Part shown: positions 44,389-53,427 of the stretch, one piece after another
Layout of the letters: the number at the start of each line of letters is the position of its first letter
Position numbering within the stretch: position 1 is the first letter of the stretch
Made by a program: the position numbers and the translations under genes
NCBI RefSeq assembly: GCF_025642975.1
Contig: NZ_JANZKJ010000018.1
Span: 41,491 to 105,490 of the forward strand
DNA length: 64,000 bases
DNA from: Pseudomonas sp. RIT-PI-S
GTDB lineage: Bacteria > Pseudomonadota > Gammaproteobacteria > Pseudomonadales > Pseudomonadaceae
Direction of reading: 5' to 3'
Notes under the pieces: model-generated
The model's input: only the letters and a program-made list of their open reading frames with translations
What the model was told of the DNA's origin: nothing
Database searches by the model: none

Positions 44389-45524
44389 GCGACCTGCACC
44401 AGGATAGCCTCGACCACCGGTTTATGGCCCGAGCACTTGAGCTGGCCCGGCAGGGCCTGTATTCCACCGACCCGAACCCTCGCGTGGGTTGCGTGATCGC
44501 CCATGGCGATCAGGTGCTCGGCGAAGGCTGGCACGTTCGCGCCGGCGAGCCTCACGCCGAGGTGCATGCGCTGCGTCAGGCGGGCGCGGGCGCCCAGGGC
44601 GCTACCGCCTATGTCACTCTCGAACCTTGCAGCCACCATGGTCGCACCCCGCCGTGCGCCGATGCCTTGCTCGCCGCGGGCGTGGGGCGGGTGGTCGCGG
44701 CCATGCAGGACCCTAACCCCCAGGTCGGCGGCCAGGGCTTGGCACGCCTGGCCGCTGCGGGGGTGAGCGTGCGCTGCGGGGTGCTCCAAACCGAAGCGCG
44801 CGCGCTTAATCCAGGTTTTATCAAGCGCATGGAACAGGGCTTGCCCTTTGTACGGGTGAAGCTTGCCATGAGCCTGGACGGCCGCACCGCCATGGCCAGC
44901 GGCGAGAGCCAGTGGATCACCGGGCCGGAGGCGCGCCGCGCGGTGCAGCGCCTGCGGGCACGCTCGAGCGTGGTGCTCAGCGGAGCCGACACCGTGCTGG
45001 TTGACGGCGCACGCCTGACCGTGCGTGCCGCCGAGCTGGGCCTGGCCGAGCCGCAGGCAGCGCTGGCGGCAAGCCGAGCGCCGCTGCGGGTATTGGTGGA
45101 CGGGCGCCTGCGGGTGCCGGCCAGCGCGCCCTTTTTTATTTCCGGCCCCTCGCTGTTGGCCTGCGCGCAGGCCCCGGCGGACCCTGGTGTTTACCAAGCC
45201 GTTGGCGCAGAGCCTCTGGTGCTGCCCGGCATCCAGGGCCAGGTGGACCTTGCCGCGCTGCTGCGCGAGCTGGCCCGGCGGGGCGCCAATGAAGTGCTGG
45301 TAGAGGCTGGCCCGCGCCTGGCCGGTGCCTTTGCCCAGGCGGGGCTGGTGGACGAGTACCGGCTGTTCGTCGCCGGGACGTTCCTGGGGTCCAGTGCGCG
45401 CCCGCTGCTGGACTGGCCGCTGAGCCGCATGGCCGAGGCGCCCAGGTTGAAGATCGTGCAAATGCGCGCGGTCGGCGACGACTGGCAAGTCATCGCCGTG
45501 CCAGCGCCCACCGTGCCCGTATAA
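44385..45524 (+). CDS. ribD: Bifunctional riboflavin biosynthesis deaminase/reductase RibD
   Basis: A 379-aa enzyme for the second and third steps of riboflavin synthesis. The N-terminal deaminase has zinc motifs HAE (57-59) and PCSHHGRTPPC (81-91). The C-terminal reductase (about 150-379) starts VRVKLAMSLDGRTAMASGES and reduces the ribosylamino intermediate with NADPH. It starts inside the end of nrdR and is followed by ribE after 24 bp. Confidence 0.96.
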   Translation: MSDLHQDSLDHRFMARALELARQGLYSTDPNPRVGCVIAHGDQVLGEGWHVRAGEPHAEVHALRQAGAGAQGATAYVTLEPCSHHGRTPPCADALLAAGVGRVVAAMQDPNPQVGGQGLARLAAAGVSVRCGVLQTEARALNPGFIKRMEQGLPFVRVKLAMSLDGRTAMASGESQWITGPEARRAVQRLRARSSVVLSGADTVLVDGARLTVRAAELGLAEPQAALAASRAPLRVLVDGRLRVPASAPFFISGPSLLACAQAPADPGVYQAVGAEPLVLPGIQGQVDLAALLRELARRGANEVLVEAGPRLAGAFAQAGLVDEYRLFVAGTFLGSSARPLLDWPLSRMAEAPRLKIVQMRAVGDDWQVIAVPAPTVPV

Positions 45525-45548
45525 TTCCCCGTTTTCCCGGAGGTTCTC

Positions 45549-46208
45549 ATGTTCACCGGTATCATCGAATCCATCGGCAGCATCCGTGCGCTCACCCCCA
45601 AAGGCGGTGACGTGCGCGTTTATGTGCACACCGGCAAGCTGGACCTCGCCGACGTCAAGCTCGGTGACAGTATCGCGGTCAATGGCGTGTGCCTGACCGC
45701 CGTGGAGCTTCCGGGCGATGGCTTCTGGGCGGACGTCAGCCGCGAAACGCTGGACTGCACCGCTTTCAATGACCTGAAAACCGGCAGCCCGGTGAATCTT
45801 GAAAAAGCACTGACCCCGAGCAGCCGGCTGGGCGGGCACCTGGTCAGCGGCCATGTGGACGGCGTGGGTGAAGTGGTCGCTCGCAGCGATAACGCCCGCG
45901 CCGTGCAGTTCACCCTGCGCGCGCCGAAAGAGTTGGCGCGTTATATCGCTCACAAAGGTTCGATCACCGTCGATGGCACCAGCCTGACCGTAAACGCGGT
46001 CAACGGCGCCGAGTTCGAGCTGACCATCGTGCCGCACACCCTGGCCGAAACCATCATGGCCGACTACCGCCCCGGCCGCCGGGTCAACCTCGAGGTCGAC
46101 CTGCTGGCCCGCTACCTGGAGCGCTTGCTGCTCGGCGACAAGGCCGCCGATGCGGGCCAGGGCGGCATTACCGAAAGCTTCCTGGCCGCCAACGGCTACC
46201 TCAAATAA
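45549..46208 (+). CDS. ribE: Riboflavin synthase alpha chain RibE
   Basis: A 219-aa riboflavin synthase made of two tandem lumazine-binding barrels. It starts MFTGIIESIGSI and the second barrel repeats the pattern with DGVGEVVARSDNARAVQFTL. The enzyme dismutates two lumazine molecules into riboflavin. It lies in the rib operon between ribD and ribBA. Confidence 0.96.
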   Translation: MFTGIIESIGSIRALTPKGGDVRVYVHTGKLDLADVKLGDSIAVNGVCLTAVELPGDGFWADVSRETLDCTAFNDLKTGSPVNLEKALTPSSRLGGHLVSGHVDGVGEVVARSDNARAVQFTLRAPKELARYIAHKGSITVDGTSLTVNAVNGAEFELTIVPHTLAETIMADYRPGRRVNLEVDLLARYLERLLLGDKAADAGQGGITESFLAANGYLK

Positions 46209-46226
46209 CAAGCAAGGGGGTGCCGC

Positions 46227-47318
46227 GTGGCGCTCAACACGATTGAAGAGCTGGTCGAAGACATTCGCCAGGGCAAGATGGTCATCCTCATGGATGACGA
46301 AGACCGCGAAAACGAAGGCGACGTGATCATGGCGGCCGAGTGCTGCCAGGCCGAGCACATCAACTTCATGGCGCGCTTTGCCCGTGGGCTGATCTGCATG
46401 CCCATGACCCGCGAGCGCTGCGAGACCCTCAAGCTGCCGCTGATGGCGCCGCGCAATGGCTCAGGCTTCGGTACCAAGTTCACCGTGTCCATCGAAGCGG
46501 CCGAGGGCGTGACCACCGGCATTTCCGCGGCGGACCGGGCGCGCACCGTGCAAGCGGCGGCGGCCAAGGACGCCGTGGCCGATGACATCGTCAGCCCTGG
46601 GCATATCTTCCCGCTGATGGCGCAGCCCGGCGGTACCCTGGCCCGGGCCGGCCACACAGAAGCGGCCTGCGACCTGGCGCGCATGGCCGGTTTCGAGCCC
46701 GCGGGGGTGATCTGCGAGGTGATGAACGACGACGGCACCATGTCGCGCCGCGCCGAGCTCGAAGCCTTCGCGGCCGAGCACAACATCAAGATCGGCACCA
46801 TCGCCGATCTCATTCACTATCGGATGATCCACGAGCGCACCGTATTGCGGGTCTCCGAACAACCACTGGACACCGACCTGGGCCAGTTCAACCTGGTGAC
46901 GTACCGCGACTCGGTGGAAGGTGACGTGCACATGGCGCTGACGCTGGGCAAGGTTCAGCCCGACGTGCCAACCCTCGTGCGGGTACATAACATGGACCCG
47001 CTGCGCGACCTGCTGATGGTTCGCCAGCCCGGCCGCTGGAGCCTGCGCGCGGCCATGACCCACGTGGCGCAAGCTGGTGCCGGCGTGGTCCTGCTGCTGG
47101 GGCATCCGCTGGACGGTGACCAGCTGCTGGCGCATATCCGCGAGGTCGCCGAGCACGTGCCGCTGAAAAAACCCAACACCTACAGCACTGTCGGTGCCGG
47201 TTCGCAGATCCTGCGCGACCTGGGCGTACGCAAGATGCGCCTGATGAGCTCGCCGATGAAGTTCAACGCGATATCCGGATTCGACCTGGAAGTTGTAGAA
47301 TACGTGCCCTCTGAATAA
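46227..47318 (+). CDS. ribBA: DHBP synthase fused to a degenerate GTP cyclohydrolase II domain (RibBX type)
   Basis: A 363-aa protein. The N-terminal part (about 1-200) is a complete 3,4-dihydroxybutanone-4-phosphate synthase with the acidic loop DDEDRENEGD (23-32) and GHTEAACDLARMAG. The C-terminal part resembles GTP cyclohydrolase II but lacks the zinc cysteines and the CDCG motif; the matching stretch reads VHNMDPLRDLLMVRQPG. It should make the four-carbon precursor but not open GTP. An intact RibA lies at 50770-51360. Such RibBX proteins with a possible regulatory domain are known from other Gammaproteobacteria. Confidence 0.93.
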   Translation: MALNTIEELVEDIRQGKMVILMDDEDRENEGDVIMAAECCQAEHINFMARFARGLICMPMTRERCETLKLPLMAPRNGSGFGTKFTVSIEAAEGVTTGISAADRARTVQAAAAKDAVADDIVSPGHIFPLMAQPGGTLARAGHTEAACDLARMAGFEPAGVICEVMNDDGTMSRRAELEAFAAEHNIKIGTIADLIHYRMIHERTVLRVSEQPLDTDLGQFNLVTYRDSVEGDVHMALTLGKVQPDVPTLVRVHNMDPLRDLLMVRQPGRWSLRAAMTHVAQAGAGVVLLLGHPLDGDQLLAHIREVAEHVPLKKPNTYSTVGAGSQILRDLGVRKMRLMSSPMKFNAISGFDLEVVEYVPSE

Positions 47319-47357
47319 ACAGGCCCCTGCGCCTGCTTTTGGACTTTACTTACCCAC

Positions 47358-47394
47358 AGGCCGCCCGGCAGGCAAAAACCTGCCAACGCGGCCT
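47358..47394 (+). other. Intercistronic hairpin before ribH
   Basis: A nested stem: AGGCCGC (47358-47364) pairs with GCGGCCT (47388-47394), and GGCAGG (47367-47372) pairs with CCTGCC (47379-47384) around a CAAAAA loop. It lies in the 101-bp gap between ribBA and ribH. There is no T tract, so it is more likely an mRNA processing or stability element than a terminator. It does not resemble an FMN riboswitch. Confidence 0.6.
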
Positions 47395-47419
47395 GGCTCT
47401 TTAAAGATGAGAACCCCGA

Positions 47420-47896
47420 ATGACCCTGAAGACCATCGAAGGTACCTTCATTGCCCCCAAAGGGCGCTATGCGCTGGTAGTCGGCCGCTTCAACAGCTTC
47501 GTCGTTGAAAGCCTGGTCAGCGGCGCTGTCGATGCCCTGGTTCGCCATGGCATCAATGAAAGTGACATCACCGTGATCCGCGCTCCGGGCGCCTTCGAAA
47601 TCCCGCTGGTTGCGCAGAAAGTTGCCCAGCGCAGCGAATTCGACGCAATCATCGCGCTGGGCGCGGTCATTCGTGGCGGCACCCCGCACTTCGAATACGT
47701 CGCTGGCGAATGCACTAAGGGCCTGTCCCAGGTGTCCATGGAGTTTGGCGTGCCGGTCGCCTTCGGCGTACTGACCGTCGACACCATCGAACAGGCCATC
47801 GAGCGCTCCGGCACCAAGGCGGGTAACAAAGGCGCTGAAGCTGCCTTGTCCGCCCTCGAGATGGTCAGCCTGCTGGCGCAGTTGGAGGCCAAGTGA
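47420..47896 (+). CDS. ribH: 6,7-dimethyl-8-ribityllumazine synthase RibH
   Basis: A 158-aa lumazine synthase, the penultimate enzyme of riboflavin synthesis, which forms large hollow shells. Landmarks: IVGRFNSFV-like VVGRFNSFVVESLV near the start, RAPGAFEIPLVAQK and the late VPVAFGVLTVDTIEQAIERSGTKAGNKGAEAA. It overlaps nusB by four bases, the classic ribH-nusB link. Confidence 0.97.
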   Translation: MTLKTIEGTFIAPKGRYALVVGRFNSFVVESLVSGAVDALVRHGINESDITVIRAPGAFEIPLVAQKVAQRSEFDAIIALGAVIRGGTPHFEYVAGECTKGLSQVSMEFGVPVAFGVLTVDTIEQAIERSGTKAGNKGAEAALSALEMVSLLAQLEAK

Positions 47897-48390
47897 TCAA
47901 CGACGAAAGCGAGCGTTTCAACCCTCGGGAAGCCAAGGACCCGGCAACCGCCAAAAGCAAGAGCGCCAAGCGCCGCGAGGCTCGCAAGCTCGCGACCCAG
48001 GCGCTTTACCAATGGCACGTGGCCAAGCACTCGCTCAATGAAATCGAAGCGCAATTCCGCGTCGACAATGACTTCAGCGACGTGGACGGCGCGTACTTCC
48101 GCGAGCTGCTGCACGGCGTGGCGACCAACAAGACCGAAATCGACGAGGCGCTCAAGCCCTGCATGGAGCTGACCCTGGACGAACTCGACCCGGTGGAGCT
48201 CTCCGTGCTGCGCTTGTCCACGTTCGAGCTGCTCAAGCGAGTGGACGTCCCCTACCGTGTGGTCATCAACGAAGGCATCGAGCTTGCGAAGATCTTCGGC
48301 GCCACTGACGGCCACAAGTTCGTCAACGGTGTGCTGGACAAGCTGGCGCCGCAGCTGCGCGCGCCGGAAGTGAAAGCGCACAAGCGCTGA
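47893..48390 (+). CDS. nusB: Transcription antitermination factor NusB
   Basis: A 165-aa all-helical RNA-binding protein that joins NusE on boxA RNA to prevent early termination in rRNA operons. It has a charged N-terminal extension of about 30 residues, then RREARKLATQALYQWH and the closing VINEGIELAKIFGATDGHKFVNGVLDKLA, which is strongly conserved. Its stop is directly followed by the GTG start of thiL. Confidence 0.97.
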   Translation: MINDESERFNPREAKDPATAKSKSAKRREARKLATQALYQWHVAKHSLNEIEAQFRVDNDFSDVDGAYFRELLHGVATNKTEIDEALKPCMELTLDELDPVELSVLRLSTFELLKRVDVPYRVVINEGIELAKIFGATDGHKFVNGVLDKLAPQLRAPEVKAHKR

Positions 48391-49368
48391 GTGGCCGTGG
48401 CGCTCGGTGAGTTCGAATTGATCCGCCGCTTCTTCGCGGCGGCAGCCTGCGCTCGCGGCGGCGAAGGCGTGGCGCTGGGGATCGGCGACGACTGCGCCTT
48501 GCTGGCGCCGCCCCCTGGCGAGCAGTTGGCGGTGTCCACCGACACCCTGGTGGAGGGGGTGCATTTTCCGCATGACCCGCCGCCCTTGGCCCTTGGCCAG
48601 CGCGCCCTGGCAGTCGCCGCCAGTGACCTGGCCGCCATGGGCGCCGCTCCGCTGGGGTTCACCCTGGCGCTGACCCTGCCTCAAGTCGATGCTTCTTGGT
48701 TGCAGGCCTTCGCCGAAGGGCTTGATGCCATGGCGCTGGCGTGCGGCTTGCAACTCGTGGGGGGTGATACCACTCGCGGGCCGTTGAGCCTGACCGTGAC
48801 GGTGTTCGGCACCGTGCCGGCAGGCCTGGCGCTGACCCGGGCCGGCGCGCGGCCAGGGGACCTGCTCTGTGTAGGCGGCACCTTGGGTGATGCCGCCGGT
48901 GCCTTGCCGTTGGTGCTTGGGCAACGCTCGGCGCCTGCCGCGCTCAGCGAACCCTTGCTCGCCCGCTACTGGGCCCCGCAGCCACAGTTCAGCCTTGGCC
49001 TGGCGTTGCGCGGTTTGGCTAGCGCGGCCCTGGATATCTCCGACGGGCTGCTCGCCGACTGCGGCCATATCAGCGCCGCCTCCGGCGTGGCATTGCAGAT
49101 CGAACAATCTCGTGTGCCGCTGTCAGATGCCTTGCAGGCCTTCGCTGGCGCCCCCGCCGCGATGCAGGCAGCCCTTGCCGGCGGCGACGATTACAGGCTC
49201 GCCTTTACCCTGCCGGCCATGTACCTGCCGCGGCTGCGACAGCTTGGGCATGAGCCTTCGGTGATCGGCAAGGTGGTCGCCGGCAGCGGCGTGTACCTGA
49301 TCGACGATGCCGGCCGGGACATTACCCCACGCCAACGGGGTTACCAACATTTTCAGGAGCAACCGTGA
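48391..49368 (+). CDS. thiL: Thiamine-monophosphate kinase ThiL
   Basis: A 325-aa kinase making thiamine diphosphate from the monophosphate. It has GEFELIRRFF at the N-terminus, GIGDDCALL (metal and ATP binding), STDTLVEGVHF and LDISDGLLADCGHI, all typical. It starts with GTG at 48391; another GTG two codons later is equally possible. The gene overlaps pgpA by four bases. Confidence 0.95.
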   Translation: MAVALGEFELIRRFFAAAACARGGEGVALGIGDDCALLAPPPGEQLAVSTDTLVEGVHFPHDPPPLALGQRALAVAASDLAAMGAAPLGFTLALTLPQVDASWLQAFAEGLDAMALACGLQLVGGDTTRGPLSLTVTVFGTVPAGLALTRAGARPGDLLCVGGTLGDAAGALPLVLGQRSAPAALSEPLLARYWAPQPQFSLGLALRGLASAALDISDGLLADCGHISAASGVALQIEQSRVPLSDALQAFAGAPAAMQAALAGGDDYRLAFTLPAMYLPRLRQLGHEPSVIGKVVAGSGVYLIDDAGRDITPRQRGYQHFQEQP

Positions 49369-49868
49369 CAGACCATCCGAACCAGGTGCCCGCGGAGTTC
49401 GTGCCGCCGTCGGTGTGGCGCAACCCATGGCATTTTCTCGCGTTCGGCTTTGGCTCCGGTACCTTGCCCAAGGCGCCCGGCACCTGGGGCTCATTGGTGG
49501 CCGTGCCGTTTATCCCGCTGTGGCAGATGCTCCCAGACTGGGGCTACTGGCTGATGCTGGGCATCACCATGCTGTTCGGCTTCTGGCTGTGCGGCAAGGT
49601 CGCTGATGACCTGCGGGTGCATGACCATGAAGGGATCGTCTGGGACGAGATGGTCGGCATGTGGATCACCCTGTGGCTAGTGCCCGAAGGATGGTACTGG
49701 CTGCTCGCAGGCTTCCTGGTATTCCGCTTTTTCGACATCCTCAAGCCATGGCCGATCCGCTGGGTGGACCGCCATGTGCATGGGGGCGTCGGCATCATGC
49801 TCGATGATGTACTCGCCGGCGTATTTGCCTGGCTAGCCATGCAGGGGTTGGTTCTGCTGTTAACCTGA
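49365..49868 (+). CDS. pgpA: Phosphatidylglycerophosphatase A
   Basis: A 167-aa inner-membrane enzyme that removes phosphate from phosphatidylglycerophosphate. Motifs: GFGSGTLPKAPGTWGSL, the HDHEGIVWDEMVGMW region with acidic catalytic residues, and LVFRFFDILKPWPIRWVD. Several membrane helices are visible. It is the last gene of the rib/nusB/thiL run and overlaps thiL by four bases. Confidence 0.95.
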   Translation: MTDHPNQVPAEFVPPSVWRNPWHFLAFGFGSGTLPKAPGTWGSLVAVPFIPLWQMLPDWGYWLMLGITMLFGFWLCGKVADDLRVHDHEGIVWDEMVGMWITLWLVPEGWYWLLAGFLVFRFFDILKPWPIRWVDRHVHGGVGIMLDDVLAGVFAWLAMQGLVLLLT

Positions 49869-49913
49869 GCAACGTTTTGGATCAAGGTGGATCTGCGCCA
49901 AAGGGAGGAGGCA

Positions 49914-50666
49914 ATGTTCAAGTGGCTGCTGGCGTTGTTGTGTGGCTTGGTCGTGGGATGGGTGCCCGCGGCTCAGGCTGCTGGCCCCAAGCCCGGAACC
50001 GTGGAAATCGTCAGCGAAGCCTGGAACGATTACACCGGCGCCGATGGCACTGGGCTGGGCTGGGACCTGATGCGGATTATTTTCGAGCCCGCCGGGTATC
50101 GCGTGGTGTGGCGGATAGAACCGTACCTGCGTTCCATGGGGCTGGTGCAGCGTGGCGAGGCGGATGCCTGGGTCGGCTCTTACCAGGATGAACAAGCCGC
50201 GCTCTACCCTCGCTGGTATTACGACACCGACCACATCTATGCGTTAAGCCTTGCCAGCCTGCCAGCACCGGCATTGGCCTCGCTGGGTGACTACCGTCTG
50301 GCGTGGGTGCGAGGCTACGAGTTCGAACGCTACTTGCCCGCCGTCAAGCATTACGAGGAAATTCGCCGGCGCGACGGCATCCTGGAAATGCTCAAGCGTG
50401 GCCGCGCTGATTACTACATCGATGCAGAGCAGGAGATGGACTACATCCAGCAACATATGCCGGACCCGGCCGATTATCGCCTGACCCACCTGATCGACCT
50501 GCCCCTGTACCTGGGTTTTTCCAATAACGCGCGGGGGCGGGAACTGCGGGACGTGTTCGATAAGCGGATGGACGAACTCGTCGCCAGCGGCCAGCTGCGC
50601 CCGCTCTACCGGCGCTGGAAAATGCCTTATCCCTTCGACCACGCCCCCGCCCCCAAGGCGCCTTGA
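49914..50666 (+). CDS. Periplasmic amino-acid-type solute-binding protein (SBP_bac_3-like)
   Basis: A 250-aa exported protein (signal peptide to about residue 23, WVPAAQA) resembling the family 3 extracellular solute-binding proteins. It has VEIVSEAWNDYTGADGTGLGWDLMRIIFEPAGY near the mature start and a late RADYYIDAEQEMDYIQ. Such single-gene proteins in Pseudomonas often lack a linked ABC transporter, and none is seen here. The start at 49914 has a strong GGGAGGAG site. Ligand unknown. Confidence 0.82.
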   Translation: MFKWLLALLCGLVVGWVPAAQAAGPKPGTVEIVSEAWNDYTGADGTGLGWDLMRIIFEPAGYRVVWRIEPYLRSMGLVQRGEADAWVGSYQDEQAALYPRWYYDTDHIYALSLASLPAPALASLGDYRLAWVRGYEFERYLPAVKHYEEIRRRDGILEMLKRGRADYYIDAEQEMDYIQQHMPDPADYRLTHLIDLPLYLGFSNNARGRELRDVFDKRMDELVASGQLRPLYRRWKMPYPFDHAPAPKAP

Positions 50667-50769
50667 TAGAACGCTTCGATAGGTAGGGTCGAAAATTCGA
50701 GCTGAGTCAGCCCGTGGCGCTGATGTTACAATGTGACATTTTCAGCCTTACTACAGATAGGAGCACAAG

Positions 50770-51360
50770 GTGCCCGTCGCTTTCGTTGCCGCTTCCAAGC
50801 TGCCCACGCCTTTCGCCACCTTCATGATGCACGGCTTTCTCGAGAAGGCCACCGGGCGGGAACACGTCGTTCTCAGCCTGGGCGACGTTGCCGATGGCGA
50901 CCCGGTGCTAGGCCGGGTTCACTCCGAATGCCTGACAGGGGATGCCCTGTTCAGCCAACGCTGCGACTGCGGCTCGCAGCTGGAGGCGGCGCTGCAGGCG
51001 ATTGCCCGTGAAGGCCGTGGCGTGCTTTTGTACTTGCGGCAGGAAGGGCGCGGCATCGGCTTGCTGAACAAGATCCGCGCCTACGAGCTGCAAGACCAGG
51101 GAGCCGATACGGTAGAAGCCAACGAACGCCTGGGCTTCGCCGCCGACCAGCGCGACTACTCCATTTGCCTGCCAATGCTGGAGCATCTAGGGGTCAAGGC
51201 GCTGCGCCTGATGACCAACAACCCGCGCAAGGTCAAGGCGCTGACGGACATGGGCATCACCGTTGCCGAACGGGTGCCGCTGCATACCGGGCACAACCCC
51301 CATAACAAGTATTACCTGGCGACCAAGGCCGGCAAGCTGGGGCACATGATGGGTAGCTGA
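50770..51360 (+). CDS. ribA: GTP cyclohydrolase II RibA
   Basis: A 196-aa enzyme for the first step of riboflavin synthesis. It keeps the zinc site SECLTGDALFSQRCDCG, the RQEGRGIGLLNKI loop and NPRKVKAL. It starts with GTG at 50770 after TAGGAGC. The intact motif contrasts with the degenerate cyclohydrolase half of RibBA in the nearby operon, so this gene must supply the activity. It converges with dxs. Confidence 0.95.
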   Translation: MPVAFVAASKLPTPFATFMMHGFLEKATGREHVVLSLGDVADGDPVLGRVHSECLTGDALFSQRCDCGSQLEAALQAIAREGRGVLLYLRQEGRGIGLLNKIRAYELQDQGADTVEANERLGFAADQRDYSICLPMLEHLGVKALRLMTNNPRKVKALTDMGITVAERVPLHTGHNPHNKYYLATKAGKLGHMMGS

Positions 51361-51378
51361 GGGGGGGCGCCTGGGTTT

Positions 51379-51394
51379 GCGGGCTGTCGCCCGC
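51379..51394. repeat. REP-like GC hairpin between ribA and dxs
   Basis: A GCGGGC/GCCCGC stem with a 4-base loop, followed by TCCTCC on the plus strand. The reverse strand reads GGAGGAGCGGGC, which resembles the start of Pseudomonas REP elements. It lies between converging genes and may act as a shared transcript end. A related single REP-like stretch (TGTAGGAGCAGGC) is at about 53386-53411 upstream of dxs. Confidence 0.5.
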
Positions 51395-51438
51395 TCCTCC
51401 AGGGCCAATCGTCGAGCGATAGGCGCTGGCGCCGGCCC

Positions 51439-53328
51439 CTACAAGGCCCGCCGTGCGCGAATCGCCGCTTCTATACCGGCCTCGTCCAGCCCGCACTCAG
51501 CGAGCATCTGCGCCGGTTTGGCGTGTTCGACGTAGGTATCGGGCAAGCCCAGTTGCAGCAGCTGCACCAGGATACCTTCCCGGGCCAGGAACTCGCCCAC
51601 CGCCGAACCCGCACCGCCCATGATGGCGTTCTCTTCGAGGGTCACCAGCAGCTCGTGCTGGCTGGCCATCTCGCGCACTAATGCTTCGTCCAGCGGCTTG
51701 ACGAAGCGCATGTCCACCACGGTTGCATCCAGGAGCTCGGCCACGGCCAGCGCTTCGGTCAATTGCACACCGAACACCAGCAGCGCCACGCCCTGGCCGC
51801 GCCGGCGAACCACGCCCTTGCCGATCTCCACCGTGTTCAAGCCTGGCTCCAGCGGCGCGTTGGGGCCGCTGCCGCGCGGGTAGCGCACGGCGGCGGGGCC
51901 AACATGCTGGAAGCCAGTGCTTAGCATCAGGCGCAACTCGTTTTCGTCGCTCGGCGCCATGATCACCAGCCCGGGTACGCAGCGCAGGTAGGACAAATCG
52001 AAGCTGCCAGCGTGGGTCGGGCCGTCCTCGCCGACCAGGCCGGCACGGTCGATGGCGAACAGCACATCCAGGCCCTGCACGGCCACGTCATGGATGAGCT
52101 GGTCGTAGCCGCGCTGGAGGAAGGTGGAATAAATCGCCACCACCGGCTTCACGCCGTCGCAGGCCAGGCCCGCGGCGAGCGTCACCGCATGCTGCTCGGC
52201 GATCGCCACGTCGAAATACCGCGCTGGGAACTGCTCGCTGAATGCGACCAGGTCCGAGCCTTCCTTCATGGCCGGGGTGATCCCCACCAGACGCTCGTCC
52301 GCCGCGGCCATGTCGCACAGCCACTGGCCGAACACGGCGGAATATTTCGGCCCGGACGGTTTTTTCGCGGTGGCCGCCGCCGGGGCCAAGGGTTCGAGCT
52401 TGGTGATCGCGTGATAGCCGATCGGGTCGACCTCTGCCGGGGCGAAGCCCTTGCCTTTCTTGGTGACCACGTGCAGGAACTGCGGCCCCTTGAGGTCGCG
52501 CATGTTGCGCAGAGTGGCGATCAGCGTGGGCAGGTCGTGGCCGTCGATGGGGCCGATGTAGTTCCAGCCCAGCTCTTCGAAGAGGGTGCCTGGCACCAGC
52601 ATGCCCTTGGCATACTCTTCGGTACGGCGGGCAATCTCCCAGGCGCCGGGCAGGCGCGACAACACCTTCTTGCTGCCTTCACGCATGCTGGCGTAAGTGC
52701 GGCTGGAGAGGATTTTCGCCAGGTAGTTGGAGAGGCCGCCGACGTTGCGTGAGATGGACATGTCGTTGTCATTGAGGATGACCAGCATGTCTGCGTTCAC
52801 TTCCGGCGCATGGTTGAGCGCTTCGAAGGCCATGCCAGCGGTGAGCGCGCCGTCGCCGATTACCGCGATGGCCTTGCGCTCGCTCCCTTGCAGCCGGGCG
52901 GCGATGGCCATGCCCAGGGCGGCGCTGATGGACGTGCTGGAATGGCCCACGCCGAAGGTGTCGTAGGGGCTTTCGCTCCGGCGCGGGAACGCCGCCAGGC
53001 CGTCTTTCTGGCGCAGGCTGTGCATCCGCTCGCGGCGCCCGGTCAGGATTTTATGCGGGTAGGCCTGGTGGCCCACGTCCCAGACCAGGCGATCGTCAGG
53101 GGTATCGAAAACATAATGCAAGGCGATGGTGAGCTCGATCACCCCAAGGCCCGCGCCAAAGTGCCCGCCGGTTTGCCCCACGCTGTAGAGCAGCTCCTGG
53201 CGTAGTTCGTCGGCAAGGCCTTCGAGTTCGGCTTCGCCCAGCCGACGCAACCCGGCCGGGGTGTCGGCGCGGTCCAGCAGCGGGGTCAGCGGGCGCTCAC
53301 GGGGGATCTCTTGGAACGTGGTAGGCAT
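51439..53328 (-). CDS. dxs: 1-deoxy-D-xylulose-5-phosphate synthase Dxs
   Basis: A 629-aa thiamine-diphosphate enzyme that starts the MEP isoprenoid pathway from pyruvate and glyceraldehyde-3-phosphate. It has GQTGGHFGAGLGVIELTIALHY, the cofactor motif VIGDGALTAGMAFEALN to NDNDMSIS, and AEQHAVTLAAGLA. Start chosen at MPTTFQEIPRERP (53328), as in other Pseudomonas Dxs; the longer frame to 53361 adds a few untypical residues. It follows ispA on the same strand after 99 bp. Confidence 0.96.
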   Translation of the reverse strand: MPTTFQEIPRERPLTPLLDRADTPAGLRRLGEAELEGLADELRQELLYSVGQTGGHFGAGLGVIELTIALHYVFDTPDDRLVWDVGHQAYPHKILTGRRERMHSLRQKDGLAAFPRRSESPYDTFGVGHSSTSISAALGMAIAARLQGSERKAIAVIGDGALTAGMAFEALNHAPEVNADMLVILNDNDMSISRNVGGLSNYLAKILSSRTYASMREGSKKVLSRLPGAWEIARRTEEYAKGMLVPGTLFEELGWNYIGPIDGHDLPTLIATLRNMRDLKGPQFLHVVTKKGKGFAPAEVDPIGYHAITKLEPLAPAAATAKKPSGPKYSAVFGQWLCDMAAADERLVGITPAMKEGSDLVAFSEQFPARYFDVAIAEQHAVTLAAGLACDGVKPVVAIYSTFLQRGYDQLIHDVAVQGLDVLFAIDRAGLVGEDGPTHAGSFDLSYLRCVPGLVIMAPSDENELRLMLSTGFQHVGPAAVRYPRGSGPNAPLEPGLNTVEIGKGVVRRRGQGVALLVFGVQLTEALAVAELLDATVVDMRFVKPLDEALVREMASQHELLVTLEENAIMGGAGSAVGEFLAREGILVQLLQLGLPDTYVEHAKPAQMLAECGLDEAGIEAAIRARRAL

Positions 53329-53427
53329 CAGGCGGATCGTTTTGGAAGCCATAAAGGGCAAGAGTTTACCCTACACCACTGACTTGTAGGAGCAGGCAGG
53401 GCCCGCGAACTCGCTAACCCCTGAAAA

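Noticed and set aside
44292..46358. 688-codon minus-strand open frame across ribD and ribE
   Set aside because: It is antisense to two certain genes, has low-complexity His/Ala/Gly text and no recognisable domain; GC-rich third positions create such frames.
47319..47419. FMN riboswitch before ribH
   Set aside because: The gap is too short for the conserved six-stem RFN element and lacks its conserved sequence blocks; only a simple nested hairpin is present.
47467..49107. 546-codon minus-strand open frame across ribH, nusB and thiL
   Set aside because: Shadow of three confidently identified genes; no ribosome site or family text.
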